Positions 1 to 6,536 are shown, numbered from the stretch's first letter. The stretch is DNA of 14,649 nt from CAYIRQ01 sp964365905 (GCA_964365905.1 CAYIRQ010000022.1:1-14649), one strand, 5' to 3'. Numbers and translations are program-made. The notes: generated by a model from the letters alone, not told the origin.

Positions 1-2440
1 CCACGCATGCATCGTCCAATTCTTTCGGGGCTTCGTCCTCACGGAAGAAATCTGCTCTACGGCGATCGAGCGGTGTGCAGGGTGCCGGGAGTTTCCCGGA
101 GAGTTCAGATATTTCAATATTCACGAGCCCCTCGGGAACAGAAAATGTTGTTCGGGGAGCAACAAGGTTCCGGTGCGCCGCGACCATCACCGGCTTCCAG
201 ATGTGGCTCGCGGTATCGAGCCCTGAAGCTTTCGGGTACATGGCGCTGCCCGACGCATTCCCCACCCATGCACCGGCAATGATCTCGGGGGTGTACCCGA
301 TCGTCCAGTTATTGTCGGGACGGAGATCGATGCACTTTCCTTCCGCAGGCTGACCCCCGGAAGACTTCTTCTTGAGAGGCGCTCGCTTCAGGCACTTGTT
401 GCTCGTTCCTGTCTTCGCCGCAGTCTGATATCCCGGGACCGAGAGCTGTGACCTCCAGTATTCCGTGGGACGGGCTGATTCGTCGGAGAGAACCGAGGTG
501 ATCATGTACGCAGTTTTGGGATCAAGGACGTCACGTTCCTCAACGTTCGCCGGCGAATTCATTTGCCGGCGAACGTTGTTTCCGCCTGCAAATAAAATAT
601 TCCCGAAGCGATCCTCGACTTTGAGGATGGAAACGAGAGGAATGCTCTTTCCTGCGCGCGCAAAGGTGAGATACCCCTGCACCATTTCGACAAGCGGGAC
701 TTCCGCGGCCCCCAGCGCGAGCGGCCAGCCATACTCATACTCGTACCCGAGTTCGCGGCTGAGCTCCTCTTTTCTCTTTCGGATCGAGGTGACCCCCATT
801 TGCTCCGCAAGATCGAGAATCGTTTCTTCTCCTCCCGCGAGGACAAAAGACTGCGCTGCGGGAATATTCCGTGACGCACCGAGCGCGCGCCGGATCGTGA
901 GCGGGCCCCAGAATGTGCGGTCAAAGTTATCCGGCTCATCATCCCCAATCTCGATCGGGATATCCCAGAGTACCGTCGAAGGAGTGAAGCCCCGCAGAAA
1001 TGCGGCGGCATAGGCAAAGGGCTTGAAACTCGATCCCGGCTGACGGGGGGACCGGATGACATCAACATTGCCGTCTGATGCTGTATCCCAATAGTCCCGA
1101 TTGCCGACATACGCGAGGATCTCTCCGCTCTGCACTTTCGCTACGAGCACCGCGACGTTATAGGCTCCGTAGAGATTCATGTTCATGGCGCCCACCTCTC
1201 GGGCGATACGTTCCGCGCTCTCCTGCAGCTTCCAATCAAGCGTCGTCGTGACCCGAAGCCCTCCCTGCTCCAGAAATTCCTGCTCTCCCTGCTCGCGGAA
1301 CATGGTGAGAAGCTGTTCACGCACGGCAAAGATGAAGTGTGGTGCGCGAATATTTTCACGGGTACGTTTGAAGGTGATGCCCTGAAGTTCGGCGAGAGTC
1401 TCACGCCGCTCCTCCTCCGTAATGAATCCCTGGTCCTGCATGTTGCGAAGGACCTGATCTGTCCGCCCGCCGATATAGACCCTGGTTCCCGTGACGCTCG
1501 ACCCGGACCCGACGGTGCTTCCGACGAGCCCAAGCCAGAAATCATCTTCTCGAAGATCCGAGGCGTCACGGATTTTTCCTTTCGCGAAACGACTGACTCC
1601 TTCCTCGGAAAGTGTCGATCGCACATGATCTTCGTAGGGGTTGAGGTAGGAAGGAAGCTGAGGGAGAGCGGCAAGAACCGCTGCTTCCGCGAGGGTGAGA
1701 CCGCTCGCGGATTTTGCAAAATAGGTTTGGGCAGCCTGCTCGGCACCATGCACGTTATATCCATACGGAATGCGATTGAGGTAGAGCTCGAGAATCTGTT
1801 CTTTCGTGTACCGCCGTTCGAGCTTGCAACTCAGAATGTATTCCCTGAGCTTCCGCGTGATGCGCTTTTTGCGCGACCCGATGAGAGCGTTCTTCGCAAA
1901 CTGCTGCGTGATCGTCGAGCCTCCCTGCGATCCGAATCCACCAAGAACATTGCCAAAGGCAGCGCGAAGGAATGCGCGCGGGTCGAAGCACCCGCGCGTG
2001 AAAAATCGTTCGTCTTCGATAGCGACCGTTGCCTGCTTGAGCGTGTCGGCAATTTTTGCGAGTGGGACAAAGGTCCGATCTTCATCACCGTGAATCCGGT
2101 AGAGCTCGATGCCATTGCGATCGGTGATCGCAGTGCTCTCTGCGGCAACGAGTGCGCCGATATCATCAACATTGGGGAGTGTGAAGAGGATATGCGCACC
2201 GTAGAGAACAATGACCCCGAAAATGCCCGCTCCGATTCGGAGGATCCATCGCCGTGTGTTCGGACTTCGCGGAATCCGCGGGCGCACGATCCATCCTACT
2301 TGTCGGCCGAAGCCTTGGCGAAGGCTGATGATCATGGGCCAGAATCGCGACCAGGGAATGCTCAATCTACTCCCTCGGGCTTCTTTGCCTACGCTCGCAT
2401 CGGAGAGAATCCTCTTCGAAAAGGGGCTGAGAGGCTCCAT
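1..2440 (-). CDS. Class A penicillin-binding protein (glycosyltransferase/transpeptidase), 3' end cut by window edge
   Basis: Bifunctional peptidoglycan synthase: a GT51 domain polymerises lipid II into glycan strands and a transpeptidase domain cross-links them, outside the membrane. The frame is open from the ATG at 2440 to the left edge, giving 813 codons, so only the extreme C-terminus is missing. A basic cytosolic N-terminus precedes one membrane segment (about residues 68-87). GT51 motifs are IEDERFF (catalytic Glu142) and GGSTITQQFAKN (from about 173). Transpeptidase motifs are S470-S-F-K473 in QPGSSFKP, S523-R-N525 and K676-T-G-T. After KTGTS there is a loop of about 25 residues with two cysteines (683 and 703) before WTIGYTP; a disulfide is possible. 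Two palindromic repeats lie in frame (near residues 37-48 and 621-634). An in-frame TGA lies upstream near 2467 and the 2440 ATG is the first ATG after it; no convincing Shine-Dalgarno site. The family assignment is certain; the subtype (1A-like) is inferred. Confidence 0.95.
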   Translation of the reverse strand, partial: MEPLSPFSKRILSDASVGKEARGSRLSIPWSRFWPMIISLRQGFGRQVGWIVRPRIPRSPNTRRWILRIGAGIFGVIVLYGAHILFTLPNVDDIGALVAAESTAITDRNGIELYRIHGDEDRTFVPLAKIADTLKQATVAIEDERFFTRGCFDPRAFLRAAFGNVLGGFGSQGGSTITQQFAKNALIGSRKKRITRKLREYILSCKLERRYTKEQILELYLNRIPYGYNVHGAEQAAQTYFAKSASGLTLAEAAVLAALPQLPSYLNPYEDHVRSTLSEEGVSRFAKGKIRDASDLREDDFWLGLVGSTVGSGSSVTGTRVYIGGRTDQVLRNMQDQGFITEEERRETLAELQGITFKRTRENIRAPHFIFAVREQLLTMFREQGEQEFLEQGGLRVTTTLDWKLQESAERIAREVGAMNMNLYGAYNVAVLVAKVQSGEILAYVGNRDYWDTASDGNVDVIRSPRQPGSSFKPFAYAAAFLRGFTPSTVLWDIPIEIGDDEPDNFDRTFWGPLTIRRALGASRNIPAAQSFVLAGGEETILDLAEQMGVTSIRKRKEELSRELGYEYEYGWPLALGAAEVPLVEMVQGYLTFARAGKSIPLVSILKVEDRFGNILFAGGNNVRRQMNSPANVEERDVLDPKTAYMITSVLSDESARPTEYWRSQLSVPGYQTAAKTGTSNKCLKRAPLKKKSSGGQPAEGKCIDLRPDNNWTIGYTPEIIAGAWVGNASGSAMYPKASGLDTASHIWKPVMVAAHRNLVAPRTTFSVPEGLVNIEISELSGKLPAPCTPLDRRRADFFREDEAPKELDDACV
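541..578. repeat. Perfect 14-bp inverted repeat inside the PBP transpeptidase domain
   Basis: Arms 541-554 (CAACGTTCGCCGGC) and 565-578 are exact reverse complements with a 10-base spacer. The element is read in frame on the minus strand as part of the PBP, encoding roughly NNVRRQMNSPANV just before EERDVLDPKTAY. It looks like an in-frame palindrome insertion, since NNV and ANV flank the extra residues. Known mobile families were not identified. Confidence 0.85.
2297..2331. repeat. Dispersed palindromic repeat in the PBP N-terminal coding region
   Basis: The core AGCCTT-GGCG-AAGGCT (2311-2326) is a 6-bp hairpin with a GGCG loop, within a longer unit that includes GTCGGCCGA. On the minus strand it is read in frame as SLRQGFGRQ, just before the PBP membrane segment. 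I recognise this kind of sequence and peptide from memory as recurrent in candidate-phyla genomes; a genome-wide search was not possible here. Confidence 0.55.
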
Positions 2441-2498
2441 AGCCTGCAGAGGATACCTCAAAGGTCCCGCTGAGTCCTTCGATTGCCTCGGTAATGCG

Positions 2499-2522
2499 GA
2501 GCCTGTGCTGAGCCTGCCGAAG
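2499..2522. repeat. GAGC-type dispersed repeat, copy 1
   Basis: This copy begins GAGCCTGTGCTGAGCC and ends CCGAAG. It matches copies at 6102-6127 and 6387-6411, and in reverse orientation at 5469-5494. The loose shared pattern is GAGCYTGTSCTGAGCYTG followed by a CGAAG-like end. This copy is intergenic. Confidence 0.75.
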
Positions 2523-2625
2523 CATCATGGGGATGAAACCATTAATAATCGGTGGAAAGAGACTGGCGTGGACCTGAATGTGAGAGTACTCTACCGCAAC
2601 CAACGGATCCGAATCTCAGGATTTC

Positions 2626-2667
2626 CGCTCTTCTCCCTTGAGAAAAGCGCCCGTTCCCTCCGAGGGA
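2626..2667 (+). promoter_or_regulatory. Two leader hairpins upstream of rpsF; possible S6:S18 autoregulatory site
   Basis: Hairpin 1 pairs CGCTCTTCTC (2626-2635) with GAGAAAAGCG (2640-2649): ten positions with one mismatch and a CCTT loop. Hairpin 2 pairs TCCCT (2655-2659) with AGGGA (2663-2667) around a CCG loop, 15 bases before the ATG. The S6:S18 complex is known to bind a CCG-containing structure in rpsF leaders of other bacteria. That this is such a site is inference from position and the CCG loop. Confidence 0.4.
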
Positions 2668-2682
2668 CACGCCCAAGAATCC

Positions 2683-3225
2683 ATGCCCACCTTCACGCCA
2701 TCATCGGACGAAGTGCGTCTCTACGAAGTGATCCTGCTCCTCCCAGTGACGCTCTCGGAGAAGGAACTGAAGGAGACCAGCTCGGAAGTAGAGGGAATTT
2801 TTACCGAACGCGGCGGGAAAAAACTCCATAAAGATGAATGGGGACGCCAGGGTCTCGCGTATCCCATTCGTAAGCACCGGGAGGGCCAATACATCGTCTA
2901 CCTCTTTGAGCTCGCACCGTCATCACTCTCCGCGGTCGACGCTGCTCTGCGCCTCGAAAAGAACGTGCTTCGTCACCTCGCCATGAAAGTGCCGAAGAAC
3001 TATGAAGTTTCCACCTTTGCGGAGCGCTTCGAGGCATGGAAGATCGATCAGGAGCGCGCGAAAGAACAGGAAGAGAAAGACCGTGAAGAGGCAGTGAAGC
3101 AAAGACTCGCGAAGCGTCCTGTCCGCACAGCTCCCCCACTTGCCGCGCCATCCGCTCCCGCGGACGGAGCATCCATCGAGGAGAAACTCGGTGAAATTAT
3201 CTCTGATGAAGATTTGAAGCTGTAA
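2683..3225 (+). CDS. rpsF: Ribosomal protein bS6 with long charged C-terminal extension
   Basis: Component of the 30S platform that pairs with bS18. The S6 fold is recognisable from RLYEVILLLPVTLSEKEL through the GGKKLHKDEWGRQGLAYPIRKHREGQYIVYLFEL stretch and the helix before HLAMKVPKNYEV. At 180 residues it is well longer than most bS6 (about 95-135). The extra C-terminal part is a charged helix rich in E, K and R (about residues 120-150), then an Ala/Pro-rich linker and an acidic end, SDEDLKL. I chose the ATG at 2683; a TTG at 2638 would add 15 residues but would fall inside the leader hairpins. It is the first gene of the rightward operon, 7 bases before rpsR. The ssb gene often found between these two is absent. 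Regulation by the leader structure is possible. Confidence 0.93.
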   Translation: MPTFTPSSDEVRLYEVILLLPVTLSEKELKETSSEVEGIFTERGGKKLHKDEWGRQGLAYPIRKHREGQYIVYLFELAPSSLSAVDAALRLEKNVLRHLAMKVPKNYEVSTFAERFEAWKIDQERAKEQEEKDREEAVKQRLAKRPVRTAPPLAAPSAPADGASIEEKLGEIISDEDLKL

Positions 3226-3232
3226 CCACTTC

Positions 3233-3487
3233 ATGCATATGCCTCCCTCCCGGCACCAGCAGCAGAAAGGTCCACCTCCCGGAAAACGGGCATGCCCTTT
3301 CTGTAAGGCAAGGAAACATCTTCCGTGGATCGATTACAAGGATTATCCCCTCCTCAAGAAGTACACAAACTATTTCGGTGCGATCAAAAAGCGCTACTAC
3401 ACGGGCGTGTGCCTCCGGCACCAGAAAATGCTGACGCTCGCAGTCGAACGCGCGCGCTTCATGGGCATTATTGCCTATCGCAAGTAA
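3233..3487 (+). CDS. rpsR: Ribosomal protein bS18
   Basis: 30S platform protein that binds next to bS6. The 84-residue product has a basic, Gln/Pro-rich start, then ACPFCKARKHLPWIDYKDY, KKYTNYFGAIKKRYYTGVC and the typical helix LRHQKMLTLAVERARFMGIIAY. It carries a CPFC pair and a third Cys in TGVC, which in some bS18 lineages bind zinc. Two ATGs are possible (3233 and 3239); the first gives MHMPPS. There is no Shine-Dalgarno site, and translation may depend on rpsF 7 bases upstream. Length is normal for the family. Confidence 0.95.
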   Translation: MHMPPSRHQQQKGPPPGKRACPFCKARKHLPWIDYKDYPLLKKYTNYFGAIKKRYYTGVCLRHQKMLTLAVERARFMGIIAYRK

Positions 3488-3578
3488 GTCCATCATTCCT
3501 CTCTGTTTCTCTATGGAAGGCCCCTCTCCTTCAGGCATCCGTCAGGACGATGGATTCGGAAATCCAGGGGATTGTACG

Positions 3579-4556
3579 ATGATTGGTCATAGCAGACAGT
3601 GCGGGGAGCTTCTTCGCGATCTCGCACAAGAAACCCTCACGCATGCGTATCTCTTCACGGGAAAACGGCATCTTGGGAAATTCACCATTGCGAAATGGTT
3701 TGCACATCGTCTTCTCACGCGGCATCTCGCGGAGGAAGAACGGGAAAGAGCAGAGTACCTCCTCAAGAAGAATATGCATCCCGATCTTCTGGTGCTCGAT
3801 CAGCTCTGGATTGAGGATGTTTGCACAGATTGGAGTGTCATCGCGAAATTTTCAAACATCTCCCAGGAGCACCGCGCGAAGCGAAAGGCAAAAACAGATA
3901 CGATCAGTATCGATGATATTCGCGAGCTGCAACGCCGACTGCATGAAACTCCGGAGGGGCTGCATCTCTGTTGCCTCATTCGCTCCATGGAGCGTCTCAA
4001 CATCGAAGCCTGTAACGCACTGCTCAAAATTCTCGAGGAACCTCCTCCGCGTGTCCTGTTCCTCTGTACGACGGAAAATCCCAGGCTCCTCCCGCTGACA
4101 ATTCTCTCCCGAATGCGCATCATCCAGTTTTTCCCGCTTCCGGCCTCCGCTCTTGTTCCTTTGCTTCAGAATTTCCCCGAGGAAGATCGTCTCCTCATGT
4201 TGCAGATGGCGCGGGGCGCCCCGGGTGTTCTCTCCCGCGCACTCGAGAATCCGGAACTCCTCCGGAACTTTCGTCAGGCATACCTCGACGCGGAGCGCTT
4301 CCTGGGGGTCGCGTCGCCCGTGGAACGTCTCACGCTGTTACAGAAGGCACTGGAGGAAGATGGAGGATCTCTGTTCCTTGAACAGCTCGGTTTTCTTCTC
4401 CGGGAACAGCTCCGCTCGCAGCAGGAAACAGCTGCTGCCAAGGCTGATGCCGGACTTGTCCACTATTTTCGACTGCTCCACGCTCTCGAAAGTAATACGC
4501 AACGCCCGCTCCTTGCTCTTCAGGCCGCCCTGCAATTCTCCGCACTCCCCGCATGA
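3579..4556 (+). CDS. holB: DNA polymerase III delta-prime-like clamp-loader subunit
   Basis: AAA+ protein expected to act in the clamp loader that places the sliding clamp on primed DNA. The 325 residues begin MIGHSRQ, typical of this family, with THAYLFTG followed by a weak P-loop (GKRHLGKF, about 28-35; F where T/S is usual). Later come DDIRELQRRLHETP, CLIRSMERLNIEACNALLKILEEPP and LFLCTTENPRLLPLTILSRMRIIQF. The usual SRC motif reads SRM, and the four-cysteine zinc module between P-loop and Walker B is absent. A nucleotide-independent structural role, as for delta-prime elsewhere, fits. The ATG at 3579 has AGGGG 8 bases upstream, the clearest Shine-Dalgarno site in the operon; the frame stays open upstream (another ATG at 3513), but the added residues look non-homologous. 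The stop overlaps the next ORF's start. Confidence 0.85.
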   Translation: MIGHSRQCGELLRDLAQETLTHAYLFTGKRHLGKFTIAKWFAHRLLTRHLAEEERERAEYLLKKNMHPDLLVLDQLWIEDVCTDWSVIAKFSNISQEHRAKRKAKTDTISIDDIRELQRRLHETPEGLHLCCLIRSMERLNIEACNALLKILEEPPPRVLFLCTTENPRLLPLTILSRMRIIQFFPLPASALVPLLQNFPEEDRLLMLQMARGAPGVLSRALENPELLRNFRQAYLDAERFLGVASPVERLTLLQKALEEDGGSLFLEQLGFLLREQLRSQQETAAAKADAGLVHYFRLLHALESNTQRPLLALQAALQFSALPA

Positions 4557-4690
4557 TGCGTCTTCGCTTCCAAATTGAGAGCTTAGTCTTTTCTCCGCTT
4601 TCATCGATAGCGGTGAAGCGGGATCGCTACGCCGACATTGCATACAGCATGAGAGAAAGTTGGCGCTCTTTTTTCCGCGAAACCGTATGA
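4553..4690 (+). CDS. Small unknown protein (45 aa), coupled to both neighbours
   Basis: No recognised family. The frame starts with two consecutive ATGs (4553, 4556), the first overlapping the holB stop as ATGA, and ends at a TGA (4688-4690) that overlaps the ATG of the next gene, again as ATGA. Such double overlaps are characteristic of translationally coupled operon genes and hard to explain by chance. The product is basic, begins MMRLRFQIESLVFSPL and ends YSMRESWRSFFRETV, with many Arg and aromatic residues and no membrane segment or cysteine. Codon use resembles the neighbours. It fills what would otherwise be a 130-base gap between holB and the TPR gene. Alternative: the gap is untranslated and the TPR gene starts at the TTG at 4660. 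Confidence 0.65.
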   Translation: MMRLRFQIESLVFSPLSSIAVKRDRYADIAYSMRESWRSFFRETV

Positions 4691-5454
4691 TTTATCTCCT
4701 GGTCCTCATCGTTTCAGCCGCTGGGATCATCTCGCTTTTTCTCCTGCGTAGCATCCTCCGCATTCGAAATGTCCGACGCATTGTCCGTTCCGTTCGCAAC
4801 GGTTTCTCCTCTGCTCGGGAACGAAATGCGAAGCTCATCCCAGACACACCCATCGAAAAAGTGCGAAAGTCTCCGCGAACTTGTGCGATTGAGATGCAAC
4901 AGGTGCGGACACTGCTACGGCAGGCAGAGAAGGCCATCGCAAAGCAGGATGCGCACGCTGCCGAACGATCACTTATTCAGGCCCTCACGATTCAGCCAGA
5001 GGCAGCTGAGGTGAAGGGGCAGCTCGCGCGTCTGTACCTCGACACAGGACGAGAGCAAAAGGCAGAGGCTCTCTATCGCGAGCTTCTTCAGTCCATTCAA
5101 GAACCATCGCTTCTGAGCAATCTCGGCCTTGCCTGCTATAAGCAGGAAAAATATGAGGAAGCCTGCCACGCCTATCAATCCGCTCTCAATCTGGATCCAA
5201 AAAACCCGCAGCGCAGCTACGATCTCGGGCGGGCATGCATCGCCGCGAAGCGTTTTGCGGATGCCGCAGGCCTTTTGGAAAAGGCCGCAGCCTCTCTCAC
5301 GCGCGACACGACCTTGCTCCACCTCCTCGCGGATTCATATCTTCAGCTTTCGGATGCGGAACACGCGGAGGAGGTTTATCGTCGCATCAATCGCTTGGAG
5401 CCTGCGAACGAAGCGGTGAAAGAAAAAATTGCATCACTTGCACAGGTGGCATAA
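4687..5454 (+). CDS. Membrane-anchored TPR-repeat protein
   Basis: A 255-residue protein with an N-terminal membrane segment (about residues 1-21, MIYLLVLIVSAAGIISLFLL) followed by a basic stretch (RSILRIRNVRRIVRSVRNG), which suggests a cytoplasmic-side C-terminus. From about residue 78 there are tandem tetratricopeptide units: QAEKAIAKQDAHAAERSLIQAL, LARLYLDTGREQKAEALYREL, LGLACYKQEKYEEACHAYQ..LNLDPKN, LGRACIAAKRFADAAGLLEKA and LADSYLQLSDAEHAEEVYRR. TPRs are protein-binding scaffolds; the partner is not evident. Start ATG 4687 overlaps the stop of the small ORF; a TTG at 4660 would add nine residues. It is the last gene of the operon. No clear terminator follows, only a dispersed repeat at 5469. 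Confidence 0.85.
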   Translation: MIYLLVLIVSAAGIISLFLLRSILRIRNVRRIVRSVRNGFSSARERNAKLIPDTPIEKVRKSPRTCAIEMQQVRTLLRQAEKAIAKQDAHAAERSLIQALTIQPEAAEVKGQLARLYLDTGREQKAEALYRELLQSIQEPSLLSNLGLACYKQEKYEEACHAYQSALNLDPKNPQRSYDLGRACIAAKRFADAAGLLEKAAASLTRDTTLLHLLADSYLQLSDAEHAEEVYRRINRLEPANEAVKEKIASLAQVA

Positions 5455-5468
5455 AAAATCGCACCCGC

Positions 5469-5494
5469 GGTTCGACAAGCTCACCACAAGCTCC
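5469..5494. repeat. GAGC-type dispersed repeat, copy 2 (reverse orientation)
   Basis: GGTTCGACAAGCTCACC and the following ACAAGCTCC form the reverse complement of the GAGCTTG...GAGCTTGTCGAA pattern seen at 2499, 6102 and 6387. It lies between the convergent TPR and glycosyltransferase genes. It is not followed by a T-run, so it is not an obvious terminator. Confidence 0.7.
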
Positions 5495-5524
5495 GGGGCG
5501 CTCTGCTGTTTGAAAATTTCACAA

Positions 5525-6502
5525 TCAGAGCGGCCGTCCCGGGCCGCGGCCCGCCTCTCTCATCCCTCGCAAAAACGCCCTGCAATGCTTCCCTTTATAT
5601 ATCGGAAGCAAGGCAAAAAGGCGGTATGCAAGCTTTTTTAGACCCTGCGGTTGAAGTCGCAACCTCGGTACAAGCTTCTCCATCTCCATCGCAGAAAATC
5701 CAAGCTTCCGTGATCTCTCCCACACTTCTTGATCAGTGAAAGGGTGGTGGTGATAGCCCTTGGCAGCAGGCTCATACAAAAGATTTATGCCTGCGAGCGC
5801 GAGTCTCCTCCCCCACTCGACGTCTTCCCAGCCATAGAGGGAAATATCTTCGCGAAAGGGATGGTGTCGAAGAAGGTGCGTCGGGAGACTGAGGTTACTT
5901 GTGTATGTGAACCAGTGTTGGAGATTCTGGGGCACAACGCTATTTTCATGGGCTGCAAGTTTGGGGTATCCAAACTGCACACCGCTCTGCTCCATCCATT
6001 GCATGAGAGGGGTAATACGCAAGGTTGGATCCCATGTTGTATGGCCAAGAACTGCCATACGGGATGAAGGACGTAGCCTTTGGTCCTTTGTCCATTGTCC
6101 AGAGCCTGTCCTGAGCCTAGCCGAAGGGTCCATTGTTCTTTGTCCCTCATGTGCCCGCAGATGCACCTCACACGCATCTCTCGCGAGAAAAATATCATCT
6201 CCAATGAGCAGCGCATACTTCCCGCGCGCTTTTTCCGCGGCGCGATTCCGTGCAACCCCTTGCTGACTTTTTGGGATTGCAAAGTACTGAAACTGAAATG
6301 GCCACGGTAATGACTGGATCATTTCCGCAGTTTTTTCATCGGGGCCGTCACTTACAACAATGACTTCCATAGTGTCATCCTGAGCTGAGCTTGTCCTGAG
6401 CCTGTCGAAGGACCGAAGGATGCTTTGCTTTGCCAGGCACTCCAGACAAAGGCGGAGGGTGTCTCTGCGCCGATGAGTCGGAATAATGACGGAGAGGAGC
6501 AT
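5525..6502 (-). CDS. Family 2 glycosyltransferase with repeat-derived insertions
   Basis: GT-A fold enzyme that moves a sugar from a nucleotide-sugar to an acceptor, probably for cell-surface glycans. From the ATG at 6502 the 325 residues begin MLLSVIIPTHRRRDTLRLCLECL, with VIVVSDGPDEKT, QGVARNRAAEKARGKYALLIGDDIFL (D102/D103 in the metal-binding position) and the late YGWEDVEWGRRLALAG motif (E226/D227, likely acceptor or base region). No membrane segment is seen. Residues about 27-44 (SILRSFDRLRTSSAQDDT) and 119-145 interrupt the conserved core and are encoded by dispersed repeats, in frame. The C-terminus (GRGPGRPL) is encoded by a very GC-rich stretch with a 12-bp palindrome at 5541-5552. 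An upstream ATG at 6559 would overlap the -10 region and the divergent gene, so I reject it. Donor and product are unknown. Confidence 0.85.
   Translation of the reverse strand: MLLSVIIPTHRRRDTLRLCLECLAKQSILRSFDRLRTSSAQDDTMEVIVVSDGPDEKTAEMIQSLPWPFQFQYFAIPKSQQGVARNRAAEKARGKYALLIGDDIFLARDACEVHLRAHEGQRTMDPSARLRTGSGQWTKDQRLRPSSRMAVLGHTTWDPTLRITPLMQWMEQSGVQFGYPKLAAHENSVVPQNLQHWFTYTSNLSLPTHLLRHHPFREDISLYGWEDVEWGRRLALAGINLLYEPAAKGYHHHPFTDQEVWERSRKLGFSAMEMEKLVPRLRLQPQGLKKLAYRLFALLPIYKGKHCRAFLRGMREAGRGPGRPL
6084..6145. repeat. Heptamer repeats flanking a GAGC-type repeat, inside the glycosyltransferase gene
   Basis: Units TCCTTTG (6084), TCCATTG (6091) and TCC lie left of the GAGC-type copy; TCCATTG (6129), TTCTTTG (6136) and TCC lie to its right. 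The arrangement suggests one degenerate 7-base tandem array split by the repeat. It is read in frame on the minus strand as GQRTMDP and GQWTKDQR around the ARLRTGS peptide. Confidence 0.7.
6102..6127. repeat. GAGC-type dispersed repeat, copy 3, within glycosyltransferase CDS
   Basis: GAGCCTGTCCTGAGCCTAG followed by CCGAAGG. In the minus-strand frame it encodes the peptide SARLRTGSG. It differs from copy 4 (6387) by a few bases, including one extra A in the CCTAGCC part. Confidence 0.8.
6372..6411. repeat. GAGC-type dispersed repeat, copy 4, plus GTGTCATCCT module, within glycosyltransferase CDS
   Basis: The module GTGTCATCCTGAG (6372-6384) precedes GAGCTTGTCCTGAGCCTG and TCGAAGG (6387-6411). 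In the minus-strand frame it encodes SFDRLRTSSAQDDT. The GTGTCATCCT module recurs, with one change, in tsaB at 7712-7723, so the elements appear to be modular. Confidence 0.8.
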
Positions 6503-6511
6503 GGCAAAGAG

Positions 6512-6521
6512 AGTATAGAAT
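6512..6521. promoter_or_regulatory. Overlapping divergent -10 elements between glycosyltransferase and L,D-transpeptidase genes
   Basis: The 34-base gap holds AGTATAGAAT. On the minus strand it reads TATACT (6517-6512), placing transcription start about 3 bases before the glycosyltransferase ATG at 6502. On the plus strand TAGAAT (6516-6521) would start about 9 bases before the ATG at 6537. Both transcripts would be nearly leaderless. No convincing -35 boxes. Inferred only. Confidence 0.4.
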
Positions 6522-6536
6522 GGTTTCGATCTTCTT

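Larger units (their letters stand above)
2441..2682. other. Spacer between divergent PBP gene and rpsF operon
   Basis: This 242-base gap should contain promoters for both directions, but I see no convincing -35/-10 pair. It holds one copy of the GAGC-type repeat (2499-2522), a 10-bp palindrome AGAGTACTCT (2583-2592) and two hairpins close to rpsF. Open frames crossing it extend only through the repeat or across neighbouring genes, so I annotate no gene. Confidence 0.6.

Noticed and set aside
1337..2473. 378-codon plus-strand open frame
   Set aside because: Antisense to the PBP GT51 region, whose motifs are clear on the minus strand.
2367..2603. 78-codon minus-strand frame before the PBP
   Set aside because: It includes the GAGC-type repeat (read as LRQAQHRLR) and overlaps the PBP start in another frame. 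It may be only repeat and leader; no family similarity.
3471..3578. Longer start for the delta-prime gene (3471 or ATG 3513)
   Set aside because: Added residues overlap rpsR or are Gly/Pro/Asp-rich without family similarity. The ATG at 3579 has the best Shine-Dalgarno site and gives the typical MIGH start.
5530..5556. GC-rich palindromes as terminator of the glycosyltransferase gene
   Set aside because: GGGCCGCGGCCC at 5541-5552 lies inside the coding end and has no T-run after it on either strand. It is described in the gene entry instead.
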